Of a stretch of 64,000 bases of DNA, positions 51,897-61,400 are shown in pieces. Source of the DNA: Panacagrimonas sp. (GTDB lineage Bacteria; Pseudomonadota; Gammaproteobacteria; Nevskiales; Nevskiaceae). The stretch spans positions 47,721 through 111,720 of the forward strand of contig NZ_JAJFBP010000028.1 of assembly GCF_020697055.1 (NCBI RefSeq), read 5' to 3'. Each line of letters opens with the position of its first letter. The first letter of the stretch is position 1. A program made the position numbers and the translations under genes. The notes beneath the pieces were generated by a model that saw nothing but the letters and a program-made list of their open reading frames with translations, was not told the origin of the DNA and did not search any database.

Positions 51897-52487
51897 ATGC
51901 CCTCCGCCCGCCAAAAGAAAACGATCATTTCCTTCATGTGCCTGAGCGCCTGCGCGCTGATGGCCGTTGCCCCGCCCGTGGTGCGCAGCGCCGACGCCGC
52001 CAAACCGATGCAGCCCTCGGCCGCATTGGAGATGGTGCTGTCCGAAGAACCCAAGGATTTCTACGAGTCCGCAGCCTCCGCGAACATGCTCGAGATCGAA
52101 GCGAGCAAGCTGGCCGAGACCAAGTCGACCGATGCCGACGTCAAGGCTTTCGCCAAGACGATGATCAAGGACCACACCGAGGCGGGGCAGAAGCTCGGAA
52201 AACTGGCCACGACCAAGAAAGTGGTGCTGCCGAGCCAGCTGCTGAAGCGTCACCAGATGATGCTCGACGGCCTCAAGGAAGAGGAGAACGGTGCGGAGTT
52301 CGACAAGGAATACCGGATGAAGATGGTGATGTCGCACAAGGAGGCGGTGTCGCTGTTCGACCATGCAGCGAAGAAGTCGCCGGATCCGGACATTCGCGCG
52401 TTCGCAACCGAGATGCTGCCCAAACTGCAGGAGCACGGCGCGCACGCCAAGAAGATGGAAGACGCGGCCAAGAAGAAAGGCGGCTAG
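51897..52487 (+). CDS. DUF4142 periplasmic protein
   Basis: 196 aa from ATG 51897. The N-terminal signal peptide has a hydrophobic core (IISFMCLSACALMAVA) and probable cleavage near residue 31. The mature part is a helical ferritin-like bundle with DUF4142 hallmarks: AASANMLEIEASKLAETKST, DVKAFAKTMIKDHTEAGQKL, EFDKEYRMKMVMSHKEAVSL and DPDIRAFATEMLPKLQEHGA. Family members are exported stress proteins of unknown activity. It is 43 nt upstream of the mscS gene, so the two are probably co-transcribed. Confidence 0.9.
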   Translation: MPSARQKKTIISFMCLSACALMAVAPPVVRSADAAKPMQPSAALEMVLSEEPKDFYESAASANMLEIEASKLAETKSTDADVKAFAKTMIKDHTEAGQKLGKLATTKKVVLPSQLLKRHQMMLDGLKEEENGAEFDKEYRMKMVMSHKEAVSLFDHAAKKSPDPDIRAFATEMLPKLQEHGAHAKKMEDAAKKKGG

Positions 52488-52530
52488 CCCGGAGCGATCA
52501 CCTTCTCCCTGGATTTCACATTCGAAGGCG

Positions 52531-53736
52531 ATGACGCTAGACCATTTCCTGCAGCTGCCGCTGCTTCGCAACACCGTTTCCGATTGGCTGGTCGCGCTGG
52601 GCCTGGCGCTGGTGATCAACCTCGCGGTGGGCCTGTTCCGGCGCGTCCTCGCCCGGCGCATCGCGCCACTGGCGGCGCGCACGCATTCGGGCCTGGACGA
52701 CACCGTGGTGCAGGTGCTGGGACAGACCAAGACGTTCCTGGTGGCGGTGATCAGCGTGTTCGTCGCCAGCCGTTATCTCGACCTGCCGGCGAGAGTCGAC
52801 AGCGCGCTGCGCGGTTCGGCGATCATCGCCGCGTTCCTGCAGGTCGGGATCTGGGCCGGCACGCTGCTCGCATCGGGCATCGAGCGCTACCACCAGCGCG
52901 TGATGGCGCGCGATGCAGGATCGGCGACCGCGGTTCGCGCGATGGGCTTCGCGGCGCGCGTGCTGATGTGGTCGATCCTGCTGCTGCTGGCGCTGGACAA
53001 CCTGGGCGTCGACGTCACCGCGATGGTGGCGGGCCTGGGCATCGGCGGCATCGCGGTGGCGCTGGCCGTGCAGAACGTGCTGGGCGATATCCTGGCCAGC
53101 GTTTCGATCATCGCCGATCGTCCGTTCGTGGTTGGCGACTTCATCATCGTCGAGGACTACATGGGCACGGTGGAGTACGTGGGTCTCAAGACCACGCACG
53201 TGCGCAGCCTCGGCGGCGAGCAGATCATTTTCGCCAACAACGATCTGCTCAAGGCGCGCCTGCGCAATTACAAACGCATGTCCGAGCGTCGTGCGGTGTT
53301 CACGTTCGGACTGGCCTACGAGACGACGGTGGAGCAGATCGAGAAAGTGGCGCAATGGTTGCGCGACACGATCAACACCAATCCCAGGCTTCGGCTGGAG
53401 CGTGCACACTTCTTCAAGTTCGGCGAGTCCTCGCTCGACTTCGAGGTGGCGTACTGGGTGCGCGACGCGGACTACGGCCTGTACATGGACCAGCAGCAGG
53501 CGCTCAACCTGGGCCTGATGAAACTGCTCGCCGACAACGGCATCGAGTTCGCCTATCCCACCCGGACGCTGAAGTTCGATCTGCCCACGTCGGGCAACCC
53601 CCGGATGCTGCGCGCGCCCGGCGCAGCCGGCGACGATGCGGGGGAGGAAGAGCGTGACGCCGGCGGACCGATCCCGCAGCCAGGCCCGGGCCCGGGAAGC
53701 AAGCAGCCGCAACTGGAGCGTCGGCGCAGCAACTAG
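52531..53736 (+). CDS. MscS-family mechanosensitive ion channel
   Basis: 401 aa from ATG 52531. It has four membrane helices before the pore, and the pore-lining helix and beta domain give the MscS signature: MVAGLGIGGIAVALAVQNVL, then GDILASVSIIADRPFVVGDF, YMGTVEYVGLKTTHVRSLGG and IIFANNDLLKARLRNYKRMS. The C-terminal 45 residues are Gly/Pro-rich and variable. Channels of this family vent solutes on hypoosmotic shock, which suits the trehalose and stress genes nearby. Confidence 0.92.
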   Translation: MTLDHFLQLPLLRNTVSDWLVALGLALVINLAVGLFRRVLARRIAPLAARTHSGLDDTVVQVLGQTKTFLVAVISVFVASRYLDLPARVDSALRGSAIIAAFLQVGIWAGTLLASGIERYHQRVMARDAGSATAVRAMGFAARVLMWSILLLLALDNLGVDVTAMVAGLGIGGIAVALAVQNVLGDILASVSIIADRPFVVGDFIIVEDYMGTVEYVGLKTTHVRSLGGEQIIFANNDLLKARLRNYKRMSERRAVFTFGLAYETTVEQIEKVAQWLRDTINTNPRLRLERAHFFKFGESSLDFEVAYWVRDADYGLYMDQQQALNLGLMKLLADNGIEFAYPTRTLKFDLPTSGNPRMLRAPGAAGDDAGEEERDAGGPIPQPGPGPGSKQPQLERRRSN

Positions 53737-53782
53737 CGCCGGGACGCGTCGCGAGCGCCGGGAGGCGTCGCGCTACGGAGCG

Positions 53783-54220
53783 TTAATGCAGCGAGACCGA
53801 CGCCGGCTCCGGCGTCCAGGTGGTGTCGCGCAGGTTGCGCAGCAGATCCTCGAGGCCGTCCGACAGGCTCAGGTCGAGTTCGTCGATCTCATAGATCCGC
53901 GCGGCCACGCTCAGCACGTGGCGCGTATCCGGCGGCAGCGCGTCCAGTCCGATGATCGCGGTCCAGGTCGCGGGCGCTTCGAGTGCGGCCAGTCGACGCA
54001 GGGCGGCCTGACGCTGCGGTTGGGGCGTCGAAGGGTCCATCGCCGCCGCTGCGGTCGTCTCGTCCAGATCCAGGATGTCCTCGGACGGAAGCGGATCGCA
54101 GCACACGCGGACCTCGGCGCGCTCGCCGTCCAGCAGGCGCAGCAGCATGTGACTGACGCGTACCCGATCGCGGAAGTCGATCGAGGAGACGGCAAGGCCT
54201 TCGCTGCGCTGGGACGACAT
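53783..54220 (-). CDS. hypothetical acidic cytoplasmic protein
   Basis: 145 aa from ATG 54220, with GGAG 9-10 nt upstream. It is acidic with an N-terminal beta-like segment (FRDRVRVSHMLLRLLDGERA) and two helical blocks (RQAALRRLAALEAPATW, RIYEIDELDLSLSDGLEDLL). There are no membrane or catalytic motifs. No family recognised. Its length and helical repeats might suit a small adaptor or HEAT-like fold, but this is a guess. It converges with mscS. Confidence 0.6.
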   Translation of the reverse strand: MSSQRSEGLAVSSIDFRDRVRVSHMLLRLLDGERAEVRVCCDPLPSEDILDLDETTAAAAMDPSTPQPQRQAALRRLAALEAPATWTAIIGLDALPPDTRHVLSVAARIYEIDELDLSLSDGLEDLLRNLRDTTWTPEPASVSLH

Positions 54221-54378
54221 GAGCGGAACTCCGAACGGGACGGTGAAAGGTCTCGTCCGGGAGCCAGGATCGTTCCCGGGCCGCCGCGGTCGCGCGTCGT
54301 ACGCGCTCCGCGGGTTCACATGCAAGACGCCCGGCCTGCTTGCGGCACGGGCGCGTTCGGCAATCCGCGATCGGAGGT

Positions 54379-54840
54379 CTAGTCGGCCTTGCCGCCCAGC
54401 ATCTTCAACACCTGCCGCTTGCCCAGGCCGCGCAGCTTCGCCAGGGCCGCCAGCTGCGAGCGCCGGGGCACCGTCTTTTCGGACTCCCAGTTGTAGACCG
54501 ACTGCCCGCTGACCCCGGCGAGCTTGCCGAACTCCTCCGCGCTCAGACCCAGGCGCGAGCGCAGCGACCGCAGGCCGCGCGCCTGGAAGCGCAACGGGGC
54601 TCCGCCGTCGTCGGCGCCGTCACCGGCACTGCTGCTGCCGCGCGCAGCACCCGCGGACTTGCCGGTGGCGCGGCGCAGTTGTGCGACCTCCTTTTCCAGC
54701 GCGGCGATCTGGCGCTTCATCGCGGCGATGCTGCGGCGCTGCGAGGCCACGCCGGCGTGCAGCGGCTGCACGTAGGCCTTGGCGGTCTTCTTTGACAGCC
54801 GGGTGATTTCGGTTTTCAGCACGACGCCGATATTGGGCAT
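54379..54840 (-). CDS. XRE-type transcriptional regulator with C-terminal HTH
   Basis: 153 aa from ATG 54840. The N-terminus is a coiled-coil-like basic helix (SQRRSIAAMKRQIAALEKEV), followed by a Gly/Ala/Ser linker. The C-terminal 55 residues form a Cro/XRE helix-turn-helix: LRSLRSRLGLSAEEFGKLAG then VSGQSVYNWESEKTVPRRSQ. Placing the DNA-binding domain after a long helical region is characteristic of a small proteobacterial XRE subgroup. Probably a repressor; target unknown. Confidence 0.82.
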   Translation of the reverse strand: MPNIGVVLKTEITRLSKKTAKAYVQPLHAGVASQRRSIAAMKRQIAALEKEVAQLRRATGKSAGAARGSSSAGDGADDGGAPLRFQARGLRSLRSRLGLSAEEFGKLAGVSGQSVYNWESEKTVPRRSQLAALAKLRGLGKRQVLKMLGGKAD

Positions 54841-55098
54841 GGGGTTCTACGGTCTGGCGATTCATTCAGGGGGATGGCGCCCACCATAGCGGCCGATCGG
54901 CAGCCCTGGGAAGAGGGCCGCTCCCCGGACGGCGGTATTGCGGCCTCCCGATTAGGGGACGTCGAAACTTGGAACCGCAGGACCCGGCGGCGTATCGCTC
55001 TGCAATAGCGGGAATTCCGGATTACGTACCGCAGCGTTTTCGGGCTCGCCACGGCCCGGTGCTAGGCTCCGGCCGCCAACGGGGCGGGGGCAATCCAG

Positions 55099-56775
55099 AT
55101 GAGCGGTCCTCAGGTCTATCTCGCGGACGAGTTGACGGTGGGCGTGAGCGTGCGTCCGATGCTCGATCCAGGCGAAGCAGGGGGCCATACGCCGCCGCAC
55201 CTGCTGGTGGAAAGCCTGGATTGGGAAAGCGGCTTTCGTGGCTCCGGACTGCGGCCCGGCGACCAGATCGTGGCGGTGGATGCCGAAGCCTTTGCCAGCC
55301 TGTCGCGCGAGGTTCTGCAGAAGCAGCAGGGGCAGGGGTTCGGGCTCTATGCCGAGGACAAGACCTGGAAGGCCAAGGGCCGCAAGGAAGGCGATGCGGT
55401 GGTGGTGACCGTGCGTCGGCGGCGCCTGCCGCAGGGGTTCGAGACGCTCGACGTCAAAGGAAAGCTGCGGCAAAGGCGCACCTATCGCGACGCGAACAAC
55501 TCGCCGACGCTCTGGCCCGGCGGACCCAACGACTATCAGCGCGACGGCTTCAACGACGGCTGGCCGTCGTGGTACGAGGCGCTGCGAAAGAAGATCACGT
55601 GGGCGCTCTGCGGCGGCTGGCAGCAGACCAGCATGGTCACGCGCGCGGAGCTCAGATCGCTGCTCGAGGATCAGCCGCGCATCGACTTCCTCGTGAAGAC
55701 CTATCCCGGCGAATTCGCCGACACGGTGAAGGCGGACTACGAAACCACGGTCGCCTGCCTGCGCGGGACGCCGTATCCGATCAACGAATCCGACCTCGCG
55801 TTCCGGCGCGCGGACGAAGAGCGCGCAGCGGAAGTCGCGGCGCGGGCCCAGACGGCGTGGCAGGCCTGCCTGGCGCAGACCGGAGGCGAGCGGCTGCCCG
55901 CCGCGTTTCCCGCGGAGCACCCGGTGTTCGGCAACGCCAAGGCCTGCGTCGGAAAGCTGGTGCTGCTGGAAAAGCTGCCGACGCGAAACTGGATCAGCGA
56001 CGGCGGCCGCACCTGGCTGTTTGCCGGCGACAACGACAAGGACGGCTGGTACTTCATCGATGCGGAGGCCGACGCGGCGATGCGCATGTTCCGCGCCGTG
56101 CGCCGCTATCGGAAGCTCGTTGCGCCGGACATCCGCGAGGAATACACGGTGCTGGCACGCATCCTCGAAGGTGCCGGGATGCTGGTGATCAACCAGACCG
56201 CTCATTGGGGACTCAAGGCCGAACCGGTCGCCGCGATCGTCGGCGATGCGATGTTCGTGGACCTGCGCAACGTGGAAGGCAAGGAGTCGCCGTTCGCGGG
56301 CGAAGACGGTCTGCTCAAGCCGCGCATCGAGATGCCGTCCGACGATGCGTCGCCGCAGCAGGTGCTGGCGGCGATGATCGCGGCGATCAAGGCCGGCGAC
56401 CTGACGGTGTGGAAGTCGCTGTTCGCCAACTGGCGCGTCGCACGCTACGCCGATGGCAGTCCGCAGGTGCACTGGCAGGCCAGCGACCTGCGCGACGGCG
56501 CATGGGAAGATTCGCGCCGGACGCTGCAGAACCGCGGCTGCGACGCGCGCGTGGTGTGGACGGGCGACATCGTGGATCTGACCACCGGAAAGGAGTTCGA
56601 CGGCGCGCCGCACATCCAGGAAGTGGAAGGCGAGATCGAGCACATCGGCGTGGTGGACGACAAGGCCGATATCAAGGAGTACCGCGCGTTCAAGGACGTG
56701 ACGGTCAACCGGCTGTGGCGCCTGCAGCGCGTCGACGACGGCCCCTGGCGGATCGCCAGCGCGCAGAACCTCTGA
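55099..56775 (+). CDS. PDZ-like and NTF2-like domain protein of unknown function
   Basis: 558 aa from ATG 55099. No signal peptide. Residues about 30-110 resemble a PDZ domain (SGFRGSGLRPGDQIVAVDAE). A long middle has WPGGPNDYQRDGFNDGWPSW, SLLEDQPRIDFLVKTYPGEF and NWISDGGRTWLFAGDNDKDG. The C-terminal about 120 residues look NTF2/SnoaL-like (MIAAIKAGDLTVWKSLFANW, VTVNRLWRLQRVDDGPWRIA). I do not recognise the full-length family. It is the first of two genes with a 13-nt gap, upstream of the giant RHS gene. Possibly an effector-loading or accessory protein; that is inference only. Confidence 0.75.
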   Translation: MSGPQVYLADELTVGVSVRPMLDPGEAGGHTPPHLLVESLDWESGFRGSGLRPGDQIVAVDAEAFASLSREVLQKQQGQGFGLYAEDKTWKAKGRKEGDAVVVTVRRRRLPQGFETLDVKGKLRQRRTYRDANNSPTLWPGGPNDYQRDGFNDGWPSWYEALRKKITWALCGGWQQTSMVTRAELRSLLEDQPRIDFLVKTYPGEFADTVKADYETTVACLRGTPYPINESDLAFRRADEERAAEVAARAQTAWQACLAQTGGERLPAAFPAEHPVFGNAKACVGKLVLLEKLPTRNWISDGGRTWLFAGDNDKDGWYFIDAEADAAMRMFRAVRRYRKLVAPDIREEYTVLARILEGAGMLVINQTAHWGLKAEPVAAIVGDAMFVDLRNVEGKESPFAGEDGLLKPRIEMPSDDASPQQVLAAMIAAIKAGDLTVWKSLFANWRVARYADGSPQVHWQASDLRDGAWEDSRRTLQNRGCDARVVWTGDIVDLTTGKEFDGAPHIQEVEGEIEHIGVVDDKADIKEYRAFKDVTVNRLWRLQRVDDGPWRIASAQNL

Positions 56776-56788
56776 GGAGTACGACGCC

Positions 56789-58300
56789 ATGGCCGAATTC
56801 GAGGACCGCGGCACCGAGCTGGCCGATCGCTTCGCCAAGATGGATCCGACCTTGTCGCCGGCGGATGCGGAAAAAGTCACCGCCGCGCTCAAGCGCCACG
56901 CAGCGCTGCGCAGCGGATGCCTGGCGATGCTCAGCGAGCTGGCCGAGGACAAGGGCGACGATCCACTGGCCGATCCCATCGCCGCGCGCGTGGACCAGAC
57001 CGCCAAGGACGTGCTGACGATCCTCAACGGCCTGCTCGACGGCATCGAGAACCCGTCGCCGAACCTGCGCGCGTTCCGCGACATCGCGGCGAGCGAGGAG
57101 TCGAAGTTCTTCGATGCGATGAAGAAGCTCAACTGCGGAAAGAGCCGCGACCAGTTGATGCGCTATTGCCACGAGCTCGAGTCGTTCGTCGTGACGCTGC
57201 GTGCAAAGTGGCAGAACCTCTCCGGCACCGAGAAGGCGCTGATGCAGAAGGAGCGTCTCTACGCAGGCCAGATGCGCGAGACGATGAAGAAGGTCTACGA
57301 GGAGGCGGTACCGGATTATCTGACCAGCGCCCGTGCCATCACCGAGACCATCGGCGCGGTCGACAAGGCCAAGAGCGCGATCAACGACGCGGTCAAGGAG
57401 GCGATCAAGGAGTATGGGGAGAAGAAGCGGCTCGATCCCGGCATGACGGCCACGCTCGCGGAGTACGTGAAAGTGGGGACCGCCGCCGCCAAGGGCGTCT
57501 GGTACGCGCTGGGCCTGATCAACCCGATGGCCGCCGTGATCATGAAAGGCATGAACAAGGCGGCCAAGAACATCGAGCCGTTCATCCAGTACGAGATCGA
57601 CAACCAGGTGGCCGAGGTCAAGAGCAGCCTCAACTGCGCCAAAACGGTGATCGTCACGTTCTCCGAGACCCGCCGGCAGGCGGCCGATTACGTTCAGAAC
57701 AACGGCTACGCGGTGGCCAAGCAGTATCTCGAGAATTCACGCAAGGAGACCGCGGAGTTCGTGGGCGCGATGCCGTCCTCCAGCGCGGCGCTCAAGACCG
57801 AGGCCGAACTGTTCGCCAAGTACGTCGAGAGCGCATGGCTGTTCTACGTGGAAATGATGCGGATCCATCACGACAACTTCGTGCGCGAGTTCCAGGGCAT
57901 CTTCGTCGACTCGATCAGCGACCAGACGCTCAACGACCTCACCGAGAAGTCGTACATGAACGAGCTGTGCAACGGCGTCACGGGCTGGGACCTGGATTCC
58001 AAACTCAGCGCGATCTACGCCGACATGGTCCAGCTCCACGGAAATCTCGAGACCGCGTTCGGCAGCCTGACCAACTTCAGCGAATTCCCGGTGGAAGCAC
58101 AGGCGATGCTCCAGGAGCAGGTCCGCGAGTTCCAGTCGAACGTGCAGCAGCCGTTCACGCAGGAGATGAAGAAGGAACTCGCCAAGCTCGAAGCCGCCAA
58201 GGGCAAGCGCGCGCGGCCGATCATGGAGCACGTGTCGTCGATGACCAACGATCTGGTGCAGGACCTGATGAAGACACAGGGCGCACGCAGCAGCGGATGA
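56789..58300 (+). CDS. long helical protein with central hydrophobic segment, unknown function
   Basis: 503 aa from ATG 56789, with GAGGAG 7-9 nt upstream. Predicted helical almost throughout, with long amphipathic stretches. The single strongly hydrophobic Gly/Ala-rich segment, near residues 225-255, reads KVGTAAAKGVWYALGLINPM followed by AAVIMKGMNK. No signal peptide. Two helical halves around a central hydrophobic hairpin-like segment resembles alpha-pore-forming toxins (ClyA/YaxA/XaxA style), but no motif confirms it. Coiled-coil scaffold is an alternative. Paired with the PDZ-like gene and upstream of the RHS gene. Confidence 0.7.
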   Translation: MAEFEDRGTELADRFAKMDPTLSPADAEKVTAALKRHAALRSGCLAMLSELAEDKGDDPLADPIAARVDQTAKDVLTILNGLLDGIENPSPNLRAFRDIAASEESKFFDAMKKLNCGKSRDQLMRYCHELESFVVTLRAKWQNLSGTEKALMQKERLYAGQMRETMKKVYEEAVPDYLTSARAITETIGAVDKAKSAINDAVKEAIKEYGEKKRLDPGMTATLAEYVKVGTAAAKGVWYALGLINPMAAVIMKGMNKAAKNIEPFIQYEIDNQVAEVKSSLNCAKTVIVTFSETRRQAADYVQNNGYAVAKQYLENSRKETAEFVGAMPSSSAALKTEAELFAKYVESAWLFYVEMMRIHHDNFVREFQGIFVDSISDQTLNDLTEKSYMNELCNGVTGWDLDSKLSAIYADMVQLHGNLETAFGSLTNFSEFPVEAQAMLQEQVREFQSNVQQPFTQEMKKELAKLEAAKGKRARPIMEHVSSMTNDLVQDLMKTQGARSSG

Positions 58301-58407
58301 GCGCGTGTGCGGCGAATGATCGCCATGAACGGCATGCGCGTTTGACCAGTTAAGGCCGCGGGGTTCGCGGATGACGATGCAGCACGCATCGGCTCCGGGG
58401 ACTTCGA

Positions 58408-61400
58408 ATGGATCGCTTTCTTTGGTTGAGCGTCATCGCGTGGGCGGTGAGCAGCTGGTGGCTGCCGATTCCCGCGCAAGCGCAGCTCCCCGCGGTCGGC
58501 ACCACGGCGGGCGAGTTCGAAGTGGATGACTCGGGCGCGGCGACCTATACGATCCCGATCACGGTTCCCCAGGGCATCGCCGGCATGAAGCCGGAGATCT
58601 CTCTCACGTACGACTCGAATGTCGGCTACGGGATCGTTGGCATCGGCTTCAGCCTTGGCGGCCCATCGGAGATTCGTCGATGCGGCCGCACGCTCGCGCG
58701 CGACGGCATTCGCGATGGCGTCGACTTCGACCAGGACGACCAGTTCTGTCTCGACGGCCGGCGCCTGGTCCGCGTGTCCGCCGGAACGTGGCGGCCGGAG
58801 ATCGAGGATTTCAGCCTGGTGCAGGGGACGGGATCGGAGGCGGATCCGGCCAGCTTTACGGTGAAGAGCAAGTCGGGCCTGGTGATGAGCTACGGCGCGA
58901 CCTGGGATTCGAGGGTGATGGCGCAAGGGCGGACGGATGGGAAGGCGATCGCGTGGATGCTCGATCGCGTCACCGACAGCTCGGGCAATGCGATGACCTG
59001 GACGTATGACCGGGACCCCAACACCGGCGAGGTCTATCCCAACGGGGTCGAGTACGGATATGCCGGTTCGATTGCGCGCGCGGCGGTCTATTTCCAGTAC
59101 GGGACCGCGCCGGTCTCCAGTTTTTCGTACACCGCCGGTTCACGCGAATTCACCGGCAGGCTGCTGACGAGAATCGCGACGCTTTTCACGCCCCAAACGG
59201 CGACCAGCCGGGCGTTCGGGCGGTACTACGACCTCAAGTACGACAATTTCGGGGGCGTCGGTCGGTCGCGATTGTTGTCCGTGACGGAATGCGGAACCGT
59301 GGCGCCCGGACAATGCTTTGTGCCCACGACGTTCACGTGGAGCGGCGCAGGGTCGGGCTTATACAGCACGCGTGCCGCGCCCGGATACCTCATCGGCGAC
59401 GGCGTGAGGAGCGAAGGCAACGGGATCGCCCGCACCAGCTACGGCGATTTCGACGGAGATGGAAGGACCGATCTCTACATCGTCAACAGCAAGACCGACG
59501 CGCTGCTGCCATCGAGCATCCATCTGAGCCGGCCGGGCGGCACCTTCGAGCTTCGGCAGGCGCCCGCGCATCGCGTCGGTTCCGGCGACGACGTGGGCGT
59601 GGACATCTCGCGGGTGAAGATCGTGGATCTCAACGCCGACGGCTTTTCCGACGTCGTCCGCATCAACGGCACGTACACGCCCAGTGCGGCCAGCATCTTC
59701 ATCAACGATCGCGCGGGAGGGTTCCGCGCGCCGGTGCCGGGCCCGGTCCAGCGCGTCAACACCGACGACTTCAACGGATACCGCGATACCTCGCGGATGC
59801 GCTTCGGCGATTTCGACGGCGACGGGGTGTTCACCTATCAGGCAGGTCCGGTGATTTCGATCCCGGACGGATTCAAGTCCTCCGCCTGCGCCGTCGACGG
59901 CGTCAAGCTGGGCGATTTCGACGGCGACGGGCTGACCGACTTCTACGTCATTCCCTACAGCGGCACCGGCGCGTCCGCCCGGACCGGTGTGATGCACTTG
60001 AACAACGGAAATGGAACGTGGCGATCGTTCGCGGGCCTGCAGCACAGCGTGTCGTCCTCGGGCGACGAATGCAGTTACGGGATGGGAGCGGTGATCCCGG
60101 CCGACATGAACGGCGATGGTCTGACCGACCTGCTGAACAACGCGATGGACTGGAACCAGACGACGCCGATGAAACTGTCGTTCAGCCGCGGCAACGGCAC
60201 CTTCGAGACGGTGCTGGGCCCGTCCCACACCATCGGCAGCACCTTGACGAAGGCGCTGGTCGATCAATCGCGGGTCAAGGTGGGCGACATCAACGGCGAC
60301 GGACTCAATGACCTGCTGATCCTGACGGGTGCCAATTCGGCCACTTCGAGGCTGCTGGTCAATCGCGGATTCGTCGCGTCCGGTTCCGCGTCATTCATCG
60401 AGATCGCGGGCCCTGCGTTCCATGTTCGCAGCGGCGATTACGCGGGCAACGACGTTCGCCGGGTCAGCTTCGTGGACTTCGACGGCAATGGCAGCCAGCA
60501 GGCGCATCGGATCGACGCGTGCTGTGATCGAACGAGTTCATCGAGCGTGACGTTGTTTGGATTCGACGCGTCGGCCGATCGACTCACGCGGATTCGCAAC
60601 GCCCTGGGCGCCGAGATCGCGATCGACTACAGACCGCTGACCGATGCGACGGTGTACTCGCGCACGTCGCCCGGTTCGGCGGCATGGCCGCTGACGGATC
60701 TCCTCGGTGCGGCCTACGTCGTATCGAGCCACTCGAGTTCCGACGGACTGGGCGGCATGCGATCGGTCCGGTATCGCTACGAGGACGGGCGGGTTCATCT
60801 CAACGGGCTCGGGGTGGCCGGATTTCGCAGCTGGTCGAGCTTCGATCAGCTGACCGATGCACGCGAGTCGCGCGAGATGCTGCAGGCCTATCCATGGTCG
60901 GGCCTGCCGGCACGCGTGGAGCGGCGTATCGGCACGTGTCGGGTCTCGACCCGCCAGATGCAGTACGACCAGAAGCTGCTGCCGGGCACGCGCTACTTTC
61001 CTTATCTGCGCGTCTCGATCGAGACCGACCATGAACTAGACGCATGCGGCGCAGGATCTCCGGCCGTCACGACGAAGGTCTCCGAATTCGAGTATGACGA
61101 GGCGCCGTCGGTGTTCCACGGCAATCTGACGCGCGGCGTCGTTCGGATCCATGAAGGTCCGGACTCGAGCGCTCCGACGCACGTAACCCGCACGCTGAAC
61201 CAGTATCTCGACAACGAGGCATCGTGGCAGCTCGGCCGCCTGGTCCGGGCCGAGATCTACCGCGAGTCGAACGGGACCAGCGGCACGCGCGTGTCGTCCT
61301 TCGAGTACGACCCGGTCACGGGACAGCTGAGCGCCGAGACGGTCGAACCCGAAGGAACGCCCGACGTGCGTCAACGCACCCAGTACACGCGCAACGCGAA

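Noticed and set aside
56789..58300. Calling the helical protein a confirmed pore-forming toxin
   Set aside because: Only the general outline fits; no signature motif or partner toxin subunit is visible.
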